From Photobacterium damselae (GTDB lineage Bacteria; Pseudomonadota; Gammaproteobacteria; Enterobacterales; Vibrionaceae), in assembly GCF_003026815.1 (NCBI RefSeq), contig NZ_PYOG01000003.1:228480-292479 (forward strand): a stretch of 64,000 nt of DNA, written 5' to 3'. This document shows positions 1 through 13,100 of this stretch, one piece after another. Under the pieces are notes generated by a model. It was not told the DNA's origin. It did no database searches and saw nothing but the letters and a program-made list of their open reading frames with translations. A program made the position numbers and the translations under genes. Within the stretch, counting starts at the first letter, position 1, and every line of letters begins with the position of its first letter.

Positions 1-1054
1 AGATATACATATACCCTTGGTCATCAAAGTACATCGCTCCATAAGGACCCGTGGCGATACCTGATAAAAGACCTAAAGATGTCCTAACCCCTGTTGTCGG
101 GTTAAAGCGATATAGAATTCTAGAACCATCGCTTGGTACAGAATAAATAAAACCATCAATTGGATTAAAAGCGATATCAGCGTAATTCAAACTTGTGGTA
201 GGTAGTGTACCCACTTGAGTTAAATAGGTCTCACTATTGGGGTTAGTATCAAATAGATAGAAGGTGCCACCATTATGAGCATACAAAATCCCATTATCAT
301 CGATATCACCATTATTAGAACCGCTTGGCATGGTTGAGTTAGTTATAGATAATGAGTAAGTGTTATAAGCACTATCAAATAAATTAAGCGTACTTGTCCC
401 TTGCATTCCTGCTAATGTATTGGTCACCATTGAGTACCCAACAGCACTACCGGCTGTAACAGGAGAAGTTAACAGATCAATACTTCCTGTCGCTAAATTC
501 ACTGCATTAAGCTGAGTAACACCACCACTACTTTGAGTTAAATATGCCGCTGACGAACAGATATCAAACGAACTTACTGCAAAGTCACCAAAATTAACGT
601 TTGTGACTACTCCTGCGCTAACGGTGACAATATTTGCACTACTGGATTGGAAAGTTGAGGGATCACCTATCGTTCCTCCGACATAACTGCCCGTATTCGT
701 ATCTAATGTTGGAGCCGTTGGTGGACAGGTTGGTGAGGCTATATTAGTTTCATTTACGGCTTCATAGACTTTATAAGTACCAGCAATACCTGCTGTAATC
801 GTATAAGCTCCTGTTGTCGCATCAGATATAGCCGCATAACACAGCCCTGTTATTGTGTTGTAAGCTACAATAGGAACTGCTACACCAAGACCTGTTTCTG
901 AGCCATCTTTAATCCCGTTAGTTGCCGCCCCACCGCCGCTACCATCATCATTAAAGACAAAGCCTGATATTTGAGCAGCAACAACTGTAATTAAATAATC
1001 TTCCACTTCTCCATCATCAACTAAATCTAATGGAGTGTTACAATCAATATCAGA
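1..1054 (-). pseudogene. Downstream part of giant GEVED gene after an in-frame TGA (partial, runs off window)
   Basis: Reading on in the same minus-strand frame past the TGA at 1055-1057 gives an uninterrupted frame to the window edge. It holds the rest of a GEVED domain (GEVEDY at about 995-1020), then an SdrD-B/Cna-B-like segment beginning [14 protein letters not shown]. After that comes a propeller-like segment ([52 protein letters not shown]). The same order, with very similar sequence, occurs in the neighbouring 3.9-kaa protein at 8.9-10.1 kb. The reading frame is therefore real coding sequence cut off from its start by one codon. Without readthrough it would not be translated as part of the upstream protein. 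The 3' end lies outside the window. Confidence 0.8.
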
Positions 1055-3970
1055 TCAGACTCGAACCCTTAAATAAGTATTGCCTAAAGATGCTGCTGCC
1101 GGAATAGTAATTGTATAATTTTGTGTTCCCGTATTAGCGGATGTATCAATGATTGCTTGTTCGTTGGCATCGTCCCAATCGCCATCTTGGTTCCAATCAG
1201 CCCATGCATATAACCTTAAGCCAACCAGCGTTGATTCAGGATCTTTAGTTATCGTAATTGAGGTATCGGCAGATCCTCCACGTATGAAGCTATCCGTCCA
1301 TATTACGCCATCCTCATCATCAGAACTATCTAGGTCATCAGCCGTTGCCGCAATATTATGTAAATTGCCGTCATCATTATCCCATAAGAGACCTAAGACA
1401 ATATCATTTTGGCTATCCCCATCAGTATCATTAAATGCATGTCCGGCTCCACCATTATCATAAAGCGTTTGATAATCGCCAGAAGCCGTACCTGTTGAAG
1501 TATCAGGAGCATCACCTAGGTCATAATCATTGGCCTGAAAAATTGCTCCACCTAATGAACTAAATAATAAACGAACAGAATGAATCGAAGCATCATTAAT
1601 TACGCCAAGTCCCCATTGCACACCGATACCATTATCGGTTCCAGTATTGGTATCAAGTGTATTGTCCAGTAAAAAGGGAGAACTATTTAAATTCGTTCCT
1701 ATCATGGTGGAATATTGTCCAGAAAAATAACGGTCCCAAGATCTATCAAGCTCAAGGTATCCCATAAACTGGTCATTAATTGTGTAATTTTTAGTTACCC
1801 CTACCAATGAATAAGGTGGAGAAGCTGGTTGATAGTTAGCTGTGTTATAAGGAATCGTAAATGCCGCGCCTTGATCACCCCCATTTAAATAGGTATCAAA
1901 TCCTTGCGCTAAACCAATACTAGAGCTATTCAAACCATCTGCTGAGTCGACACAATATTGTTGATCGAAAAACTCATCGCCATTAGTGTAAGTAATTTTC
2001 GTCACAATCCGAATGTCGCTATTATCAAACAAGTTATTACCATCACGATCCCAATAGCGTGATGACCATATAACATAAGGATCTACCGTTGAACCACTAC
2101 CCGTTACATTACTAACTAGGTAGTCTTTATAATTACAATATTCTCCATTACTACCGTCATTAACATGCATAAAAGGAAATGTTCCACCACATGAATACGA
2201 CGTATATTGATATGATTGCCGTCCCCCGTTATAACCGACTCCATTACCGCCAGATGCAATATGATCAATACGAAGTGGTGTGCCACTGATAGTGACGAAT
2301 TCGGTAGCAGTTTTTGTTGTTGCTCCTGCTAATCCTGAAATATCACAACTGACAACAACATCACGAAATTCAATATCACCATAACCTGTTACATCATTGT
2401 CTGGATCCGGGAAATTATCGGTTTGCGTGTTATCGAAAATACCATTGGCATCTAAATAATCATCGGATGATTCTAAATTGCCATGCAAACCATTGACGCC
2501 AACAAGACCCAATAACGTTAATCCAGCTTCGGTAGTATCATTAGCCCCTTGGTTATCTGAATTTAAGTCTCTAAAATCTGGTTCATCCGTACCATCAGTA
2601 TTTACAGGCGTTAAGCCACCAAGATAGGCACTGTTAATACCATTATTTGCAGTATAAGTTGCAATACTATCCGTATTAGAGGCCACATAACCTATCGTAG
2701 TTTGAGCTTCAATATTATCAGGGATACCATCGCCATCAGCGTCCAAATCGATATGATTATAAATGCCGTCATTATCAACATCATCAGATACACAAGTTGT
2801 ACGTAATTTGATCGGAGAGCTGTTTGTTGGTGCGGTTGAATTTGAATAGGTTAATGTCACACTAGAAACAAAATCACTAGACGTAATAGACCATTGAGAA
2901 TCAACCGCAGGAATGTGTCCGCCTGTAGCTAAAGGTTGGAAACTAACAGAGCTTGTATTATCACCAACAATGTTTTGTAATTCTGGTGAAGTCCCACCTA
3001 ATCGGGCATGGGTAATAGCTGGATTATAAACCGACAAAATTGCACCAGTAACACTAACCGACCACTCATCTGAACTATCAAACCAAGAAAAGCTATCCGA
3101 TTGAGATAAAATTAGCTTCACTGGATCAGCAAAAGTAATGGTATAAACCATCTGTTCACCAACCCCGCCAGCTACGGATAGTCTTATTTGGCCTGTATTT
3201 GTTCCTGCTGGTGAACCTGTACTTGTACCACTTAAGACACCATCAAACATTGTTGTTAACAGCGGCGTATTTGATTCATCTGGCGAGCCTGCTGTAATAC
3301 CGGATAAATCAAGAGGTACATCAACCTCACACACTATTTCATCAGTATCTAATATACCGTCATTGTCATCATCAATATCAATTGCATCATCAACTCCATC
3401 ACCATCGGTATCAGCAAGAATTCCGGAATAATCAACATATAGATCTAGCGGTATAAATTTTTCATCCGGCTCACCATAGACCAGTTCAAGATCCCAATCA
3501 CCATTGAGTTCTAAGCTACCAGTCTTATCATCAGAGGCATATACCGTTATCCCGGCTAATTGTGCAAATATAGCCAGCAATTTTTTACCATCTTCCGTTT
3601 TACCTAAATCACAAGCTAGAAGATTCAATGTACTATCGACACCTAACACTTTGCCTAACTGCTGTATCTCAGTCTGGTAAGAATAGATATTATTTAACGT
3701 GATGGTGTCTCGACCAAAACGAATTTCACCAGAACGGCCATGGGAAAAATAATCAACTGAATCGAATTTTGAATGTGTATTTAGATAAATAATAAAATCA
3801 GAAATACTTGAGATAGAGTAATGGACATTTAATTCATTATGAAAAAATTCATCAGACATTAATTGCTGATCAACCACAATAACTCTTTCAGAGATGACTC
3901 TTTCTGTGAACAAGTCCGCGAATAAAATAAAACCCAAAATAATTAGTAGCGCACTTGTATGTATTCTCAT
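1055..3970 (-). CDS. N-terminal part of a giant DUF4347/TSP3/GEVED surface protein, ended by a premature TGA
   Basis: Third gene of the giant-protein cluster. An N-terminal hydrophobic segment (MRIHTSALLIILGF) is followed by a DUF4347-like domain. Its marks are a SHGRSGEIRFG loop, LLACDLG, and VYASDDKTG leading into GDWDLELVYG; this domain is known from the N-termini of large adhesin-like proteins. Thrombospondin-3-type calcium repeats ([19 protein letters not shown]) occur twice, flanking a beta-rich segment. A long unassigned beta-rich region and the first half of a GEVED domain ([30 protein letters not shown]) complete the reading frame. The ORF ends in TGA exactly where relatives have the Cys of RVRLCSD, so the protein is truncated inside a domain. 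I chose the ATG at 3970, which has a weak GGAT upstream; GTG 4030 and ATG 3991 are alternatives. Likely exported, with an unknown role in adhesion or surface coating. Confidence 0.75.
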   Translation of the reverse strand: MRIHTSALLIILGFILFADLFTERVISERVIVVDQQLMSDEFFHNELNVHYSISSISDFIIYLNTHSKFDSVDYFSHGRSGEIRFGRDTITLNNIYSYQTEIQQLGKVLGVDSTLNLLACDLGKTEDGKKLLAIFAQLAGITVYASDDKTGSLELNGDWDLELVYGEPDEKFIPLDLYVDYSGILADTDGDGVDDAIDIDDDNDGILDTDEIVCEVDVPLDLSGITAGSPDESNTPLLTTMFDGVLSGTSTGSPAGTNTGQIRLSVAGGVGEQMVYTITFADPVKLILSQSDSFSWFDSSDEWSVSVTGAILSVYNPAITHARLGGTSPELQNIVGDNTSSVSFQPLATGGHIPAVDSQWSITSSDFVSSVTLTYSNSTAPTNSSPIKLRTTCVSDDVDNDGIYNHIDLDADGDGIPDNIEAQTTIGYVASNTDSIATYTANNGINSAYLGGLTPVNTDGTDEPDFRDLNSDNQGANDTTEAGLTLLGLVGVNGLHGNLESSDDYLDANGIFDNTQTDNFPDPDNDVTGYGDIEFRDVVVSCDISGLAGATTKTATEFVTISGTPLRIDHIASGGNGVGYNGGRQSYQYTSYSCGGTFPFMHVNDGSNGEYCNYKDYLVSNVTGSGSTVDPYVIWSSRYWDRDGNNLFDNSDIRIVTKITYTNGDEFFDQQYCVDSADGLNSSSIGLAQGFDTYLNGGDQGAAFTIPYNTANYQPASPPYSLVGVTKNYTINDQFMGYLELDRSWDRYFSGQYSTMIGTNLNSSPFLLDNTLDTNTGTDNGIGVQWGLGVINDASIHSVRLLFSSLGGAIFQANDYDLGDAPDTSTGTASGDYQTLYDNGGAGHAFNDTDGDSQNDIVLGLLWDNDDGNLHNIAATADDLDSSDDEDGVIWTDSFIRGGSADTSITITKDPESTLVGLRLYAWADWNQDGDWDDANEQAIIDTSANTGTQNYTITIPAAASLGNTYLRVRV

Positions 3971-4129
3971 ATCACTTATCCATCTACCCATTCTAGGAGC
4001 ATAAAAGTGATATAGCACAAATAGTGCCACTACTAATTTTCTTTAATAATCAAAAAGTAAAGGTATATTGTTACTATTTTAACTTATCTTAAGTAGCATT
4101 TTTTTGCAAAATACAATGTAAAATAACAC

Positions 4130-7100
4130 CTACTTTATAACTACCAAATAAACAACGGTTCCCTGCTCTCCGGCTAATAAACTCCCCGTCATATCCCAAC
4201 GCACTTCCCCCTCATAACCTACTGCATTGGTGCCATTTGCAGTCACAGGAATACAGGTCAGTGAAGCGGGTACAGAGCCTGAGGTGCAATCAATCGCTTG
4301 AGAAAGCTCGGTATAACTTGGCGTACTATCAAAAATACTCACTTCGGTTAAATCACCACTACCTACATTGGTAAAGGTAATCGTGTATTCCAACACATCA
4401 CCCGGACGGCCTTGGTTACTCATCCCAACCGCAGTGCCCTGTGTAATATTACGCACCGTTTTCTCTAATTTTAGTTCACCAGCGCCACTAAACGTCGCTC
4501 GAACCGTATCTTTATCAAGTACTTGACGAGTCACTCCATGACCAGTGGCGGCACTGTCAGCAAACGTCATGTCTGCAGCAATATCATAGTGATATAAAGC
4601 ATTAAGTGGCGCATCTGCTGGCACAAATACCTTACTAAGTAGACATACAGCGGTATTGCCACTTACTGCAACTGGATTGACAATTTGAGCATCCGTCCCA
4701 TCTATTACCCCATTACAATCATTATCTTGGTAGAGCACCGCATTCCAACCATCATTAGCAGGTTCAACTTCTGTATTAATGATTGAGAAATTCACACTCC
4801 CTGCTGTCGCGGCGGTAAATTTATGAGGGAATAGTACCGATTTACCCGGCTCTGCTTCACTGAAATTATCTGGCTCCATACGGGGCTCTTGCACTTTACC
4901 AAAATCTAATCCAGAGATGTCATCCCCCGCATTAGCATTCACGCTCATTTGACTGTCGGTCACACTACTACTGGTAACTTGCGTAATGCCCGTCACATCG
5001 GCTTCACTGATATCGATCCAATCCGCCTGCTTGACTACGTCTAACAGCAGATCTTTACCTGAGAAATCCACCCCTATCACAAACTGGTAAGAGCCATCAC
5101 CGGAGGTAAGGTCTGTGGCTATAACATCACCGGATGTAAAGCCTGTCACTCCAGTATCATTAAAGGTTACCGTTACCGTAAAGTTACCCAAACCTACTTC
5201 TGAGCCCTCTTGTAACCCATCATGCGCAGCTGTTGCCCCACCAACGCCATTATCTTCAAACACGACGCCACTGAGTACAATTCGGTTCAGCAGTTCAAAC
5301 CAGTGATCTTCCACTTCACCATCATTTGCAGCGCCATCAAAGGTATTACAGCTGTTAGCACTAGAGCACAGACGCACTCGCATCACAGTATTACCATTAA
5401 ACCCTTCGGCACTGGCGGCATCTAATATGACCGAGATACTGTTGTTGCCCGTTGTGACCGCTTGATCGTTAATTAACTGCTCATTGCTATCGGCAAAATC
5501 ACCATCATTGTTTAAATCAACCCAGATATTGACAAAGCCATCACCGACAACTTGAATTGGTAGCGTGGTGCTGGTCTCAACAATAATTTGAGCTGGAATA
5601 TTCAGGTCTTCATCATCTTGACCATGGGTGTCATCACCTGATGCATCAACACTGAGCCATTGAGTAAACTCAGGATCCCAACGAGAGCCTAGGGCCAGAT
5701 CTGCGATACCATCTAACGCCGCATCCAAATAAGCGTGACTGGCTTGGCCATAACTGGCTGCAGCATCGCCATAATCTGTCGAATCATAACAACCTGCTCC
5801 ATCGTTACCTTGTAAACTGCCCTGATCTGAAGCCGTCACATACTCAACCTCTTGTGTCATCACATTGATACGATAGACCACCGCTCGCTCATTAAGATCG
5901 ATGGTTCCATCTTGGTTAGTATCATGATTACCACCATTAGTTAAAGCGTAGAGACTCACCGCGTTATCCATCACTAACGCACCGGCTTGCAATTTACCAT
6001 TAGTGTCTAACGTCGGCTCTGCACCAAAGTACGTCAACGCTTGTGCTGTAACAGCCCCCGTCGATAGATTCACGGTATAAAGATTATCGCCATTGAGATC
6101 GACCAAATAACCCAATCCCGACTGACTACTGATGGCTAAATCTGCGCCCACTTCAATAGAGCCACCACCATAAGATCCCCCCATGGTTGCAATATCTAAG
6201 GGTACGGTCGTGAAAGTTTGAGTATTGAGATCAATTTTAACTAGAGAATCCCAAGAAGTACGCCATACAATTAAATGGTTACCATCAGCGGTAACATCCC
6301 CCGCAGTTGGGGAGCTTAAAACGGTTGACGTTGAGCTGTATCCGGTATGACGCAATGAATCTCCGGCTGCAAAATCAAAACTTTCCCCATCTTGCAGACG
6401 ACGAATAGTGGTGGCAGATTCCGCTCGGATCTCCCCTAAATCGATGAAACTGGTCCCCGTTTTATCAGTCACAAACAGATGATGAATACGATCGGCTTGT
6501 GACATATCGGTAAAAGTACCATAAATCAACCCACTGATACGGTTAAAGCCTAATGCATTAATATTGGCGATATTACTTTGATTCGTAATGCTAATTGGGT
6601 TTACGATATCGGTGAAAGTAATCGGATCAACGGTTACATCTAATGAGTTATAGCTATAGTCTGTTGCCGCTATAGGTAAACGGGTTTGTACAATCAAATC
6701 ACACTGATTATTACCGACAAGATCTGAGATAAGCACTCGATAATCTTCCACTTCTCCATCATTGGCCAAACCAATTGGGCTATCACACCCCACATCACTG
6801 CACAGACGAACCCGCAAGTAACTGTAACCTACGACGGCACCAGCTGGGATCGGGACACTGTAACTGTTGTTACCAATAGCGGCAGAAGTATCGGCTACCA
6901 CCTGCTCGCCCGCATCATCCCAATCACCGTCGAGGTTAAAGTCTAACCACGCATAGAGACGTTGTCCGGTACTTGCTCTGCCACTGTCTTCAACCACGTT
7001 GACTGTAATATCAAAGTTTTCCCCTTTGGTCGCAGACTGTACAAGTGTCACACCATCTTCATCATCAAAATTGTTATTATCATCCGCAATGGCACCAATA

Positions 7101-10100
7101 TCTTGTAAGTTGCCTAAATCGGCATCCCACAAATTACCCATTCGCAAATCGATAAAGCCATTATCATCAGTATCGGCCTGAACGTGTTGAGCTCCATCAT
7201 TTTCATATGTGGTGGTGTAGTTATTAATACCAGTTCCAACAGTAGTATCAGGCGCATCACCGAGATCGGAACCTAAGACGTTCGGCGCTTTAGTAAAACA
7301 CCCTTTTTGGAGGTTATAACCATCACCCGTACTACCTGTAAATCCGAATCGAACCATGTTATTACCAATATCATTACGAATATCACGAGTAAACTGACCA
7401 ACCATGACTCCATCCATATAATAGGTAAACTGGTTAGTTGTAGGATCCCATTCAAATTGGGCGATATGATAACGCCCATCTTCTAACTCCCCTCCGGCAA
7501 CAGAAGTGGCAGGAATCAAGGTATTGGCAACATCAGGCGTATACACATCACCGTTAAGATAAACTGCCGTATGATCTATATATTGCCCACCAACAGCATC
7601 ATCAGTTGCACCAATATAAGTGTTATCAAAGGTATCGAATTCGAATACAACCGATGGTGCGACAGGTGTTGCGCCAAAAATATCACCAACACCAAGTCCT
7701 CCACCAAAGGCTCCAAAAGCATTGAGATCTCTTGGATCAGAAGACAGTACAAATGTCATTCCATCCGCACCACTTTCAATACCGTTTGGACATCCTGTAT
7801 TACAGCTTCTATCTCCCAGATATACTGCAAGTTCGGCATACATAGGTCGATTGAGATCGATATAACCGTAACTCCATAAATAACCTTGTTGATTGGTTGT
7901 ATTTGGCGTCACAATATATTCACCATTTGCTGCTAAGTACGCATCACCCCCTTCAAAAACAACAGGAGCATCACAAACATTGGGTTGAATAATATTGGAT
8001 ATCGCAGGAGTTACTGTGTCGGTATCATCTTCACCATTACCAAAACCATTGTTTGGCGTGGAATCAATATCATTGATACCCGTCTCTATAATTTCCGCAT
8101 TAATAGCAGGAGCAGAGAGATCTTGTGGTGCTAAACGGATCACCGCATAATCATTAAAGCCAAATCCTATTACACCTAAATCAAGCTCTCCTGTAACAGG
8201 ATCATAAGTGGTAATTTCAGTAACCCCGTCACCGGCATACGCCTTAACAAAGCTGTACCCAGTTGGAATAGGTAACGTCACTTTAGTATCGCTTGCGGTG
8301 GTTGCTCCTTTATTCTCAACACTGACCACCACATTAAACGGAATGCCTAACGTAACATTAACGCCAGGATCCATAGCAAGCATTAACTCTAAATCACCTA
8401 CTGGTTTAAGAGAAATAAGGTGATCTTCTACCTCACCATCCCCCGCGCTACCTGTTGGTTGAGCACACACTTCACCGCTAGAACAGATACGTAAACGGAC
8501 AAACGTATCAACAAGTTGAACATCGGCTGGAACTGTAAAATCTAGCTGTTCATTTCCAGAAGCAGTCACATTCACCGTTTGTCTTTCATCGGCATCAAAG
8601 GTACCGCTAGCATCAAAGTCAATCCAAGCATAAAGATTATCATTGCTTGAAGTTATTACAGGTACAGTGAGTGATAATGTATCTCCTGCGACTAAGATGC
8701 CACTGATCGTCGGTTGTGAAAATCCATCTTCATCATCAGGAGTAAGACCGTTAGTATCATCACCATCAGCAGTAGCGGTTGGTTGACCATCATTTTCATT
8801 ATCTGGCGTATTGCCCCCTAAATATGGCAAGCCAACATCTGTTTGGTGACGAGGTCCATCTGCTGTTAATTCAGTCGCATAACCATCAACAGTTGGTGCA
8901 TCGGCCCAATCTAAGGGTACTGGTGCATAACGACAACGGGCACCATCATTACCTGAAGCAGAAGCATTGGTTTGAGAGAACAGTGTCGCGGTATAGCTGC
9001 CAGCGGGTTTTGAGCCATCTAACACATCTATACGATAGATTCGGCCTGGGGATGGATTTTCAGAGATGTAAAAATAACCTTGGTCATCAAAATAAGCTGC
9101 ACCAAATGGGCCAATAGGAAGTCCAACAAGAGCCCCTAAAGACGCCCTTGTACCCGTAGTTGGATCAAAACGGTATAGAGTATTATCAGCGGTAGATATT
9201 GCATATATTTGTCCATCGATTGGGTTAAAAGCAATATCAGCGTAATTCAAACTTGTTGTAGGTAATATTCCAATTTGAGTTAAATAGGTTTCACTGTTTG
9301 GATTTGTATCATAGAGATAAAAATTACCACTGTAGTGAGTATACAAAATACCATTGTCATCAATATCACCATTATTAGAACCACTCGGTAACGTTGAATT
9401 GGTTATCGGAAGAGAAAAAGTGGTATAACTACCATCTAAAAGGGTTAAGGTACTGGTTCCTTGCACCGCAGTTAAGGTATTGGTATGCATTGAATACCCT
9501 AAAGCAGCCCCCATCGTAATTGATGGGTCTAAAAGTGTCACATCTCCAGTCGCTAAGTTCACAGCATTTAAAGCAGTTGTACCAGGCCCATTCGATTGCG
9601 TTAAATAAGCAGGAGTAGCGCACACATCAAAAGAGTTAACAACAAAATCACCAAAATCGACCGTTGATGACGATCCTCCTGTAACAACAACTTCTACGAT
9701 ATTAGCTGAACTTGATGCATAAGTTGCAGGATCTCCGATAGTGGCGTTAAGATAAGTACCGGTCGCAGAATCTAATGTACCCGCAGTTGGTGGACAAGTT
9801 GGAGAGATCAAATCTGTTTCATTTGCGGCTTCATAGACTTTATAAGTACCAACTGAGGGTAAATCAATAAGATATGCGCCTGTTGTAGGATCTGATGTCG
9901 TCACATAACAAGCAGTCGTTGCCGTATTATATGCAATGATTGGAACCGCAACTCCTAACCCCGTTTCCGTCCCATCACGTATACCATTAGTAATAGTGCC
10001 GCCACCACTACCATCATCATTAAAGACAAAACCAGAGATAAATGGATTAATCGTAATTGGATGGTCTTCTACTTCACCATTAGATACCGAATCATAAGCG

Positions 10101-13100
10101 CGATCATCACTGCCTAAATTATCGGCATCAGTTAAGGTGTGATTAGTAATTCTCAAACGAATATAGCTATCACCTGCAGCCCGCTGTAATCCAGTCCAAC
10201 TGAGTGATGCTGTACCATTTGCAGTCGCGGATGTATCATTACAAGTGCTTGAGGTATATTCAGAAACTTCAAAATCACCATTACTGTTAGCATCAACCCA
10301 TGCATGAACCGTTGCGCCTAAATCACCACTACCACTACTAAAATCATTACAAGCAACATTAAAACTCAAATCACTACCCGATAAACTCAATGTTCCCGTT
10401 ATGGCATCTTCATCATCAGGTACAGCCCCTTTGGTATCATCGCCAGAGCCATCAAAGCTGGTATCGGTCCCATCACCAAAGGCATCAGATTCACTATCAG
10501 GACCCGTACTTCCTAAATAAATTGTGCCATCAATAGCGTGAGATGGGCCATTTGATGCTGCTCGTGTTTTATAATCGCCTAACGTTGTACCCACATTGGC
10601 ATCTGGTGCATCACCATAGTCACAAGCTAATCCATTAGTTGCAACAACAGTGATTTCACCAAAAATATGTCGCTGAGCAGCAGGATCATTATTGTGTCCG
10701 GTATGCGCAAAATAAATACCATTATTCGGATTAAAGGTTTGATCACCCGCAACTACAGGAGAGGTTTCAATAATCGAACCATCATCATTCATCGTAATGG
10801 CTTGCATGGTGACACTATTATCACTTTGAACAAACATCTTTAAGCGATAACGTTTATAAGATGTTGTCATATAGCCGGCGGCATTACCCATAATGGTCAC
10901 AGGAGATTGACTGTAACTGGCAACCGTTGAATTTGTTCCATTCCAGAGAGCATCTACACCTAAATAAACCGCATTATCACCGATCAATATTCCGTTCATA
11001 TTGGTGTGATCTGTAATCCAGAATAGTGCATCGCCATCACCGGCATTTAAATTTCTTAACCGCATTTCTATCTCAATACCAATGGGATAAGTAATTTGTT
11101 GATTAGGCGCTAAAATTTCTAATTCAAATCGTTTCGATGGTTGACCGCTACCGGCTTGCGAATACAGTTCATCGCCAACGATACTGGTTCCAGAAAACCC
11201 ATCGGCTGGATTATCGTTATAACCATCTAGCTGAGTTATTTGCTCACCCGTTTCTGCATTACTTGATACCGCACAATAGACTTGTGGAAGTGTTGGTTCT
11301 ATTTCGACCGTTAGGATCTGATCTTCTACTTCTCCTGAACCACCATTACCAAGTGAACGAGGATCCTCATCACTTCCTGTGGCACTGTCTGTTAAGATTT
11401 GATCACTAATTCGAACGCGTAAATAATATTCATCCATTGAGGATAATGCAGGTAAGGTACTCCACAACATCGAGGTTCCAACATTGGAACTTCCAGTCGA
11501 AATAACGATTGGATCACCTGTACTTACACCACCTTCAACAAACTCATCTTTATCAAACGTACCGCTATTGTCCCAATCCACCCATGCATATAAATAGGCA
11601 TCAGAGCCTGATGAATTATTCACTAACTGGTTATAAGAAAAAGTTGTACTGGTTTCATAGAGTTGAGTGATACCTAAAGAATCTTCATCATCCGTACCAT
11701 CTAGATCATCGCCATCGGCATTGGTTGATTGTGCTCCATCCAATTCACCATCAGGTGCTGTCGTACCGATAAAAATCGTGGCCGAAACTACGCTATGGAA
11801 TGGACCGTTATCAGCAGCGATAGTCCGATAATCACCGCCCCCCACGCCAACACCAACATCCGGAGCATCGCCATAATCAGCTAATACTGAAGTATCCCGC
11901 CAATCTACATCCCCTCCAGAGCTCACATCCCCATCAAAATCAGGGAAATTGTCAGCTTGGGTATTATCAAAGCTACCATTTACATCAGCAAAATCATCGC
12001 CATTATCGTAATTATTATCGAGACCATTTGTCCCTACCGTACCCGATAAGGTTAACCCCGCTTCGGCAGTATCATTTCCACCTTGATTATCAGAGTCGAG
12101 GTCCAGATAGTCAGGATCATCTGTTGTATCTGTATTCTCTGGGGTCAAGCCATTTGTTGCAGTATAAGCTGAGTTTAAACCACTATTTGTTGTATAGGTT
12201 GCGGCAGAATCAGAGTTGGAAGGGATGTAACCCAGTGTTGTTTGTGCTTCAATATTATCAGGAATACCATCGCCATCAGAATCGAGATCCAAATGATTCG
12301 AAATGCCATCACCGTCAGGGTCAAGAGAACATCCAGTTAAACCTAAATTAACACCAATACCCAATAAATCATGTGATGAGTTGGTCGTTGGCATATAAAA
12401 GCGAACATAATAGGTTGTATTCGGTTGAAGAACATAGCTATCACCATAAGATAACGGTATTCTGCGCCAGCTGCTTTCATTAGATGGCCCACCTGTTGTG
12501 AGGTAACTATTAGCTGTTGTATAAGTCGTACCATCACTTAATATATCAGGACTACCAAATGCAGGATCATCATCAATATAAACTGCAAAAGAGCTGACAC
12601 TGATGGCGTAATACAATGAACTGGTAACATATAGAGGATCGGAACCAACAGTAAACGAACCTTGCTGATAAGCGTCAGATGATACCGCGTCAGAGATATT
12701 ACTCACGGTACTAGTTGCATTAAAATTCCATGCGCCTCCCGCAGGACTGATATTACCACCCGGTCCTGATGTAACAAATTGTTCTCCTTTAGTGATTTTT
12801 GAAAGGACTGAAGCTATCGTTCTCTCTGTCTCTATATCCCAATTAATAGATACTTCAGTCGGATCTTTACAGCTTTCAAGTTCAACAATGTCTAAAATAC
12901 CATCATTATCATCATCGATATCAATATCGTCAGTAACACCATCATTGTCGGTATCAATAGCAGGTGGAGGAGGCGTTGCAATGACAGAAATAATATGATC
13001 TTCTACTTCGCCACTACCTCCTACACCAAACGAGCGAGGATCTTCTGTATTTCCACTAGCCCCACCAAGGGCTAATTCAGTATCAGAAATACGAATACGC

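Noticed and set aside
1030..1057. Selenocysteine at the TGA replacing Cys in the third giant gene
   Set aside because: A TGA at a Cys position invites the idea, but no clear stem-loop of bacterial SECIS type is visible immediately downstream on the minus strand, and the Cys is not an obvious redox site. A simple nonsense change is more likely.
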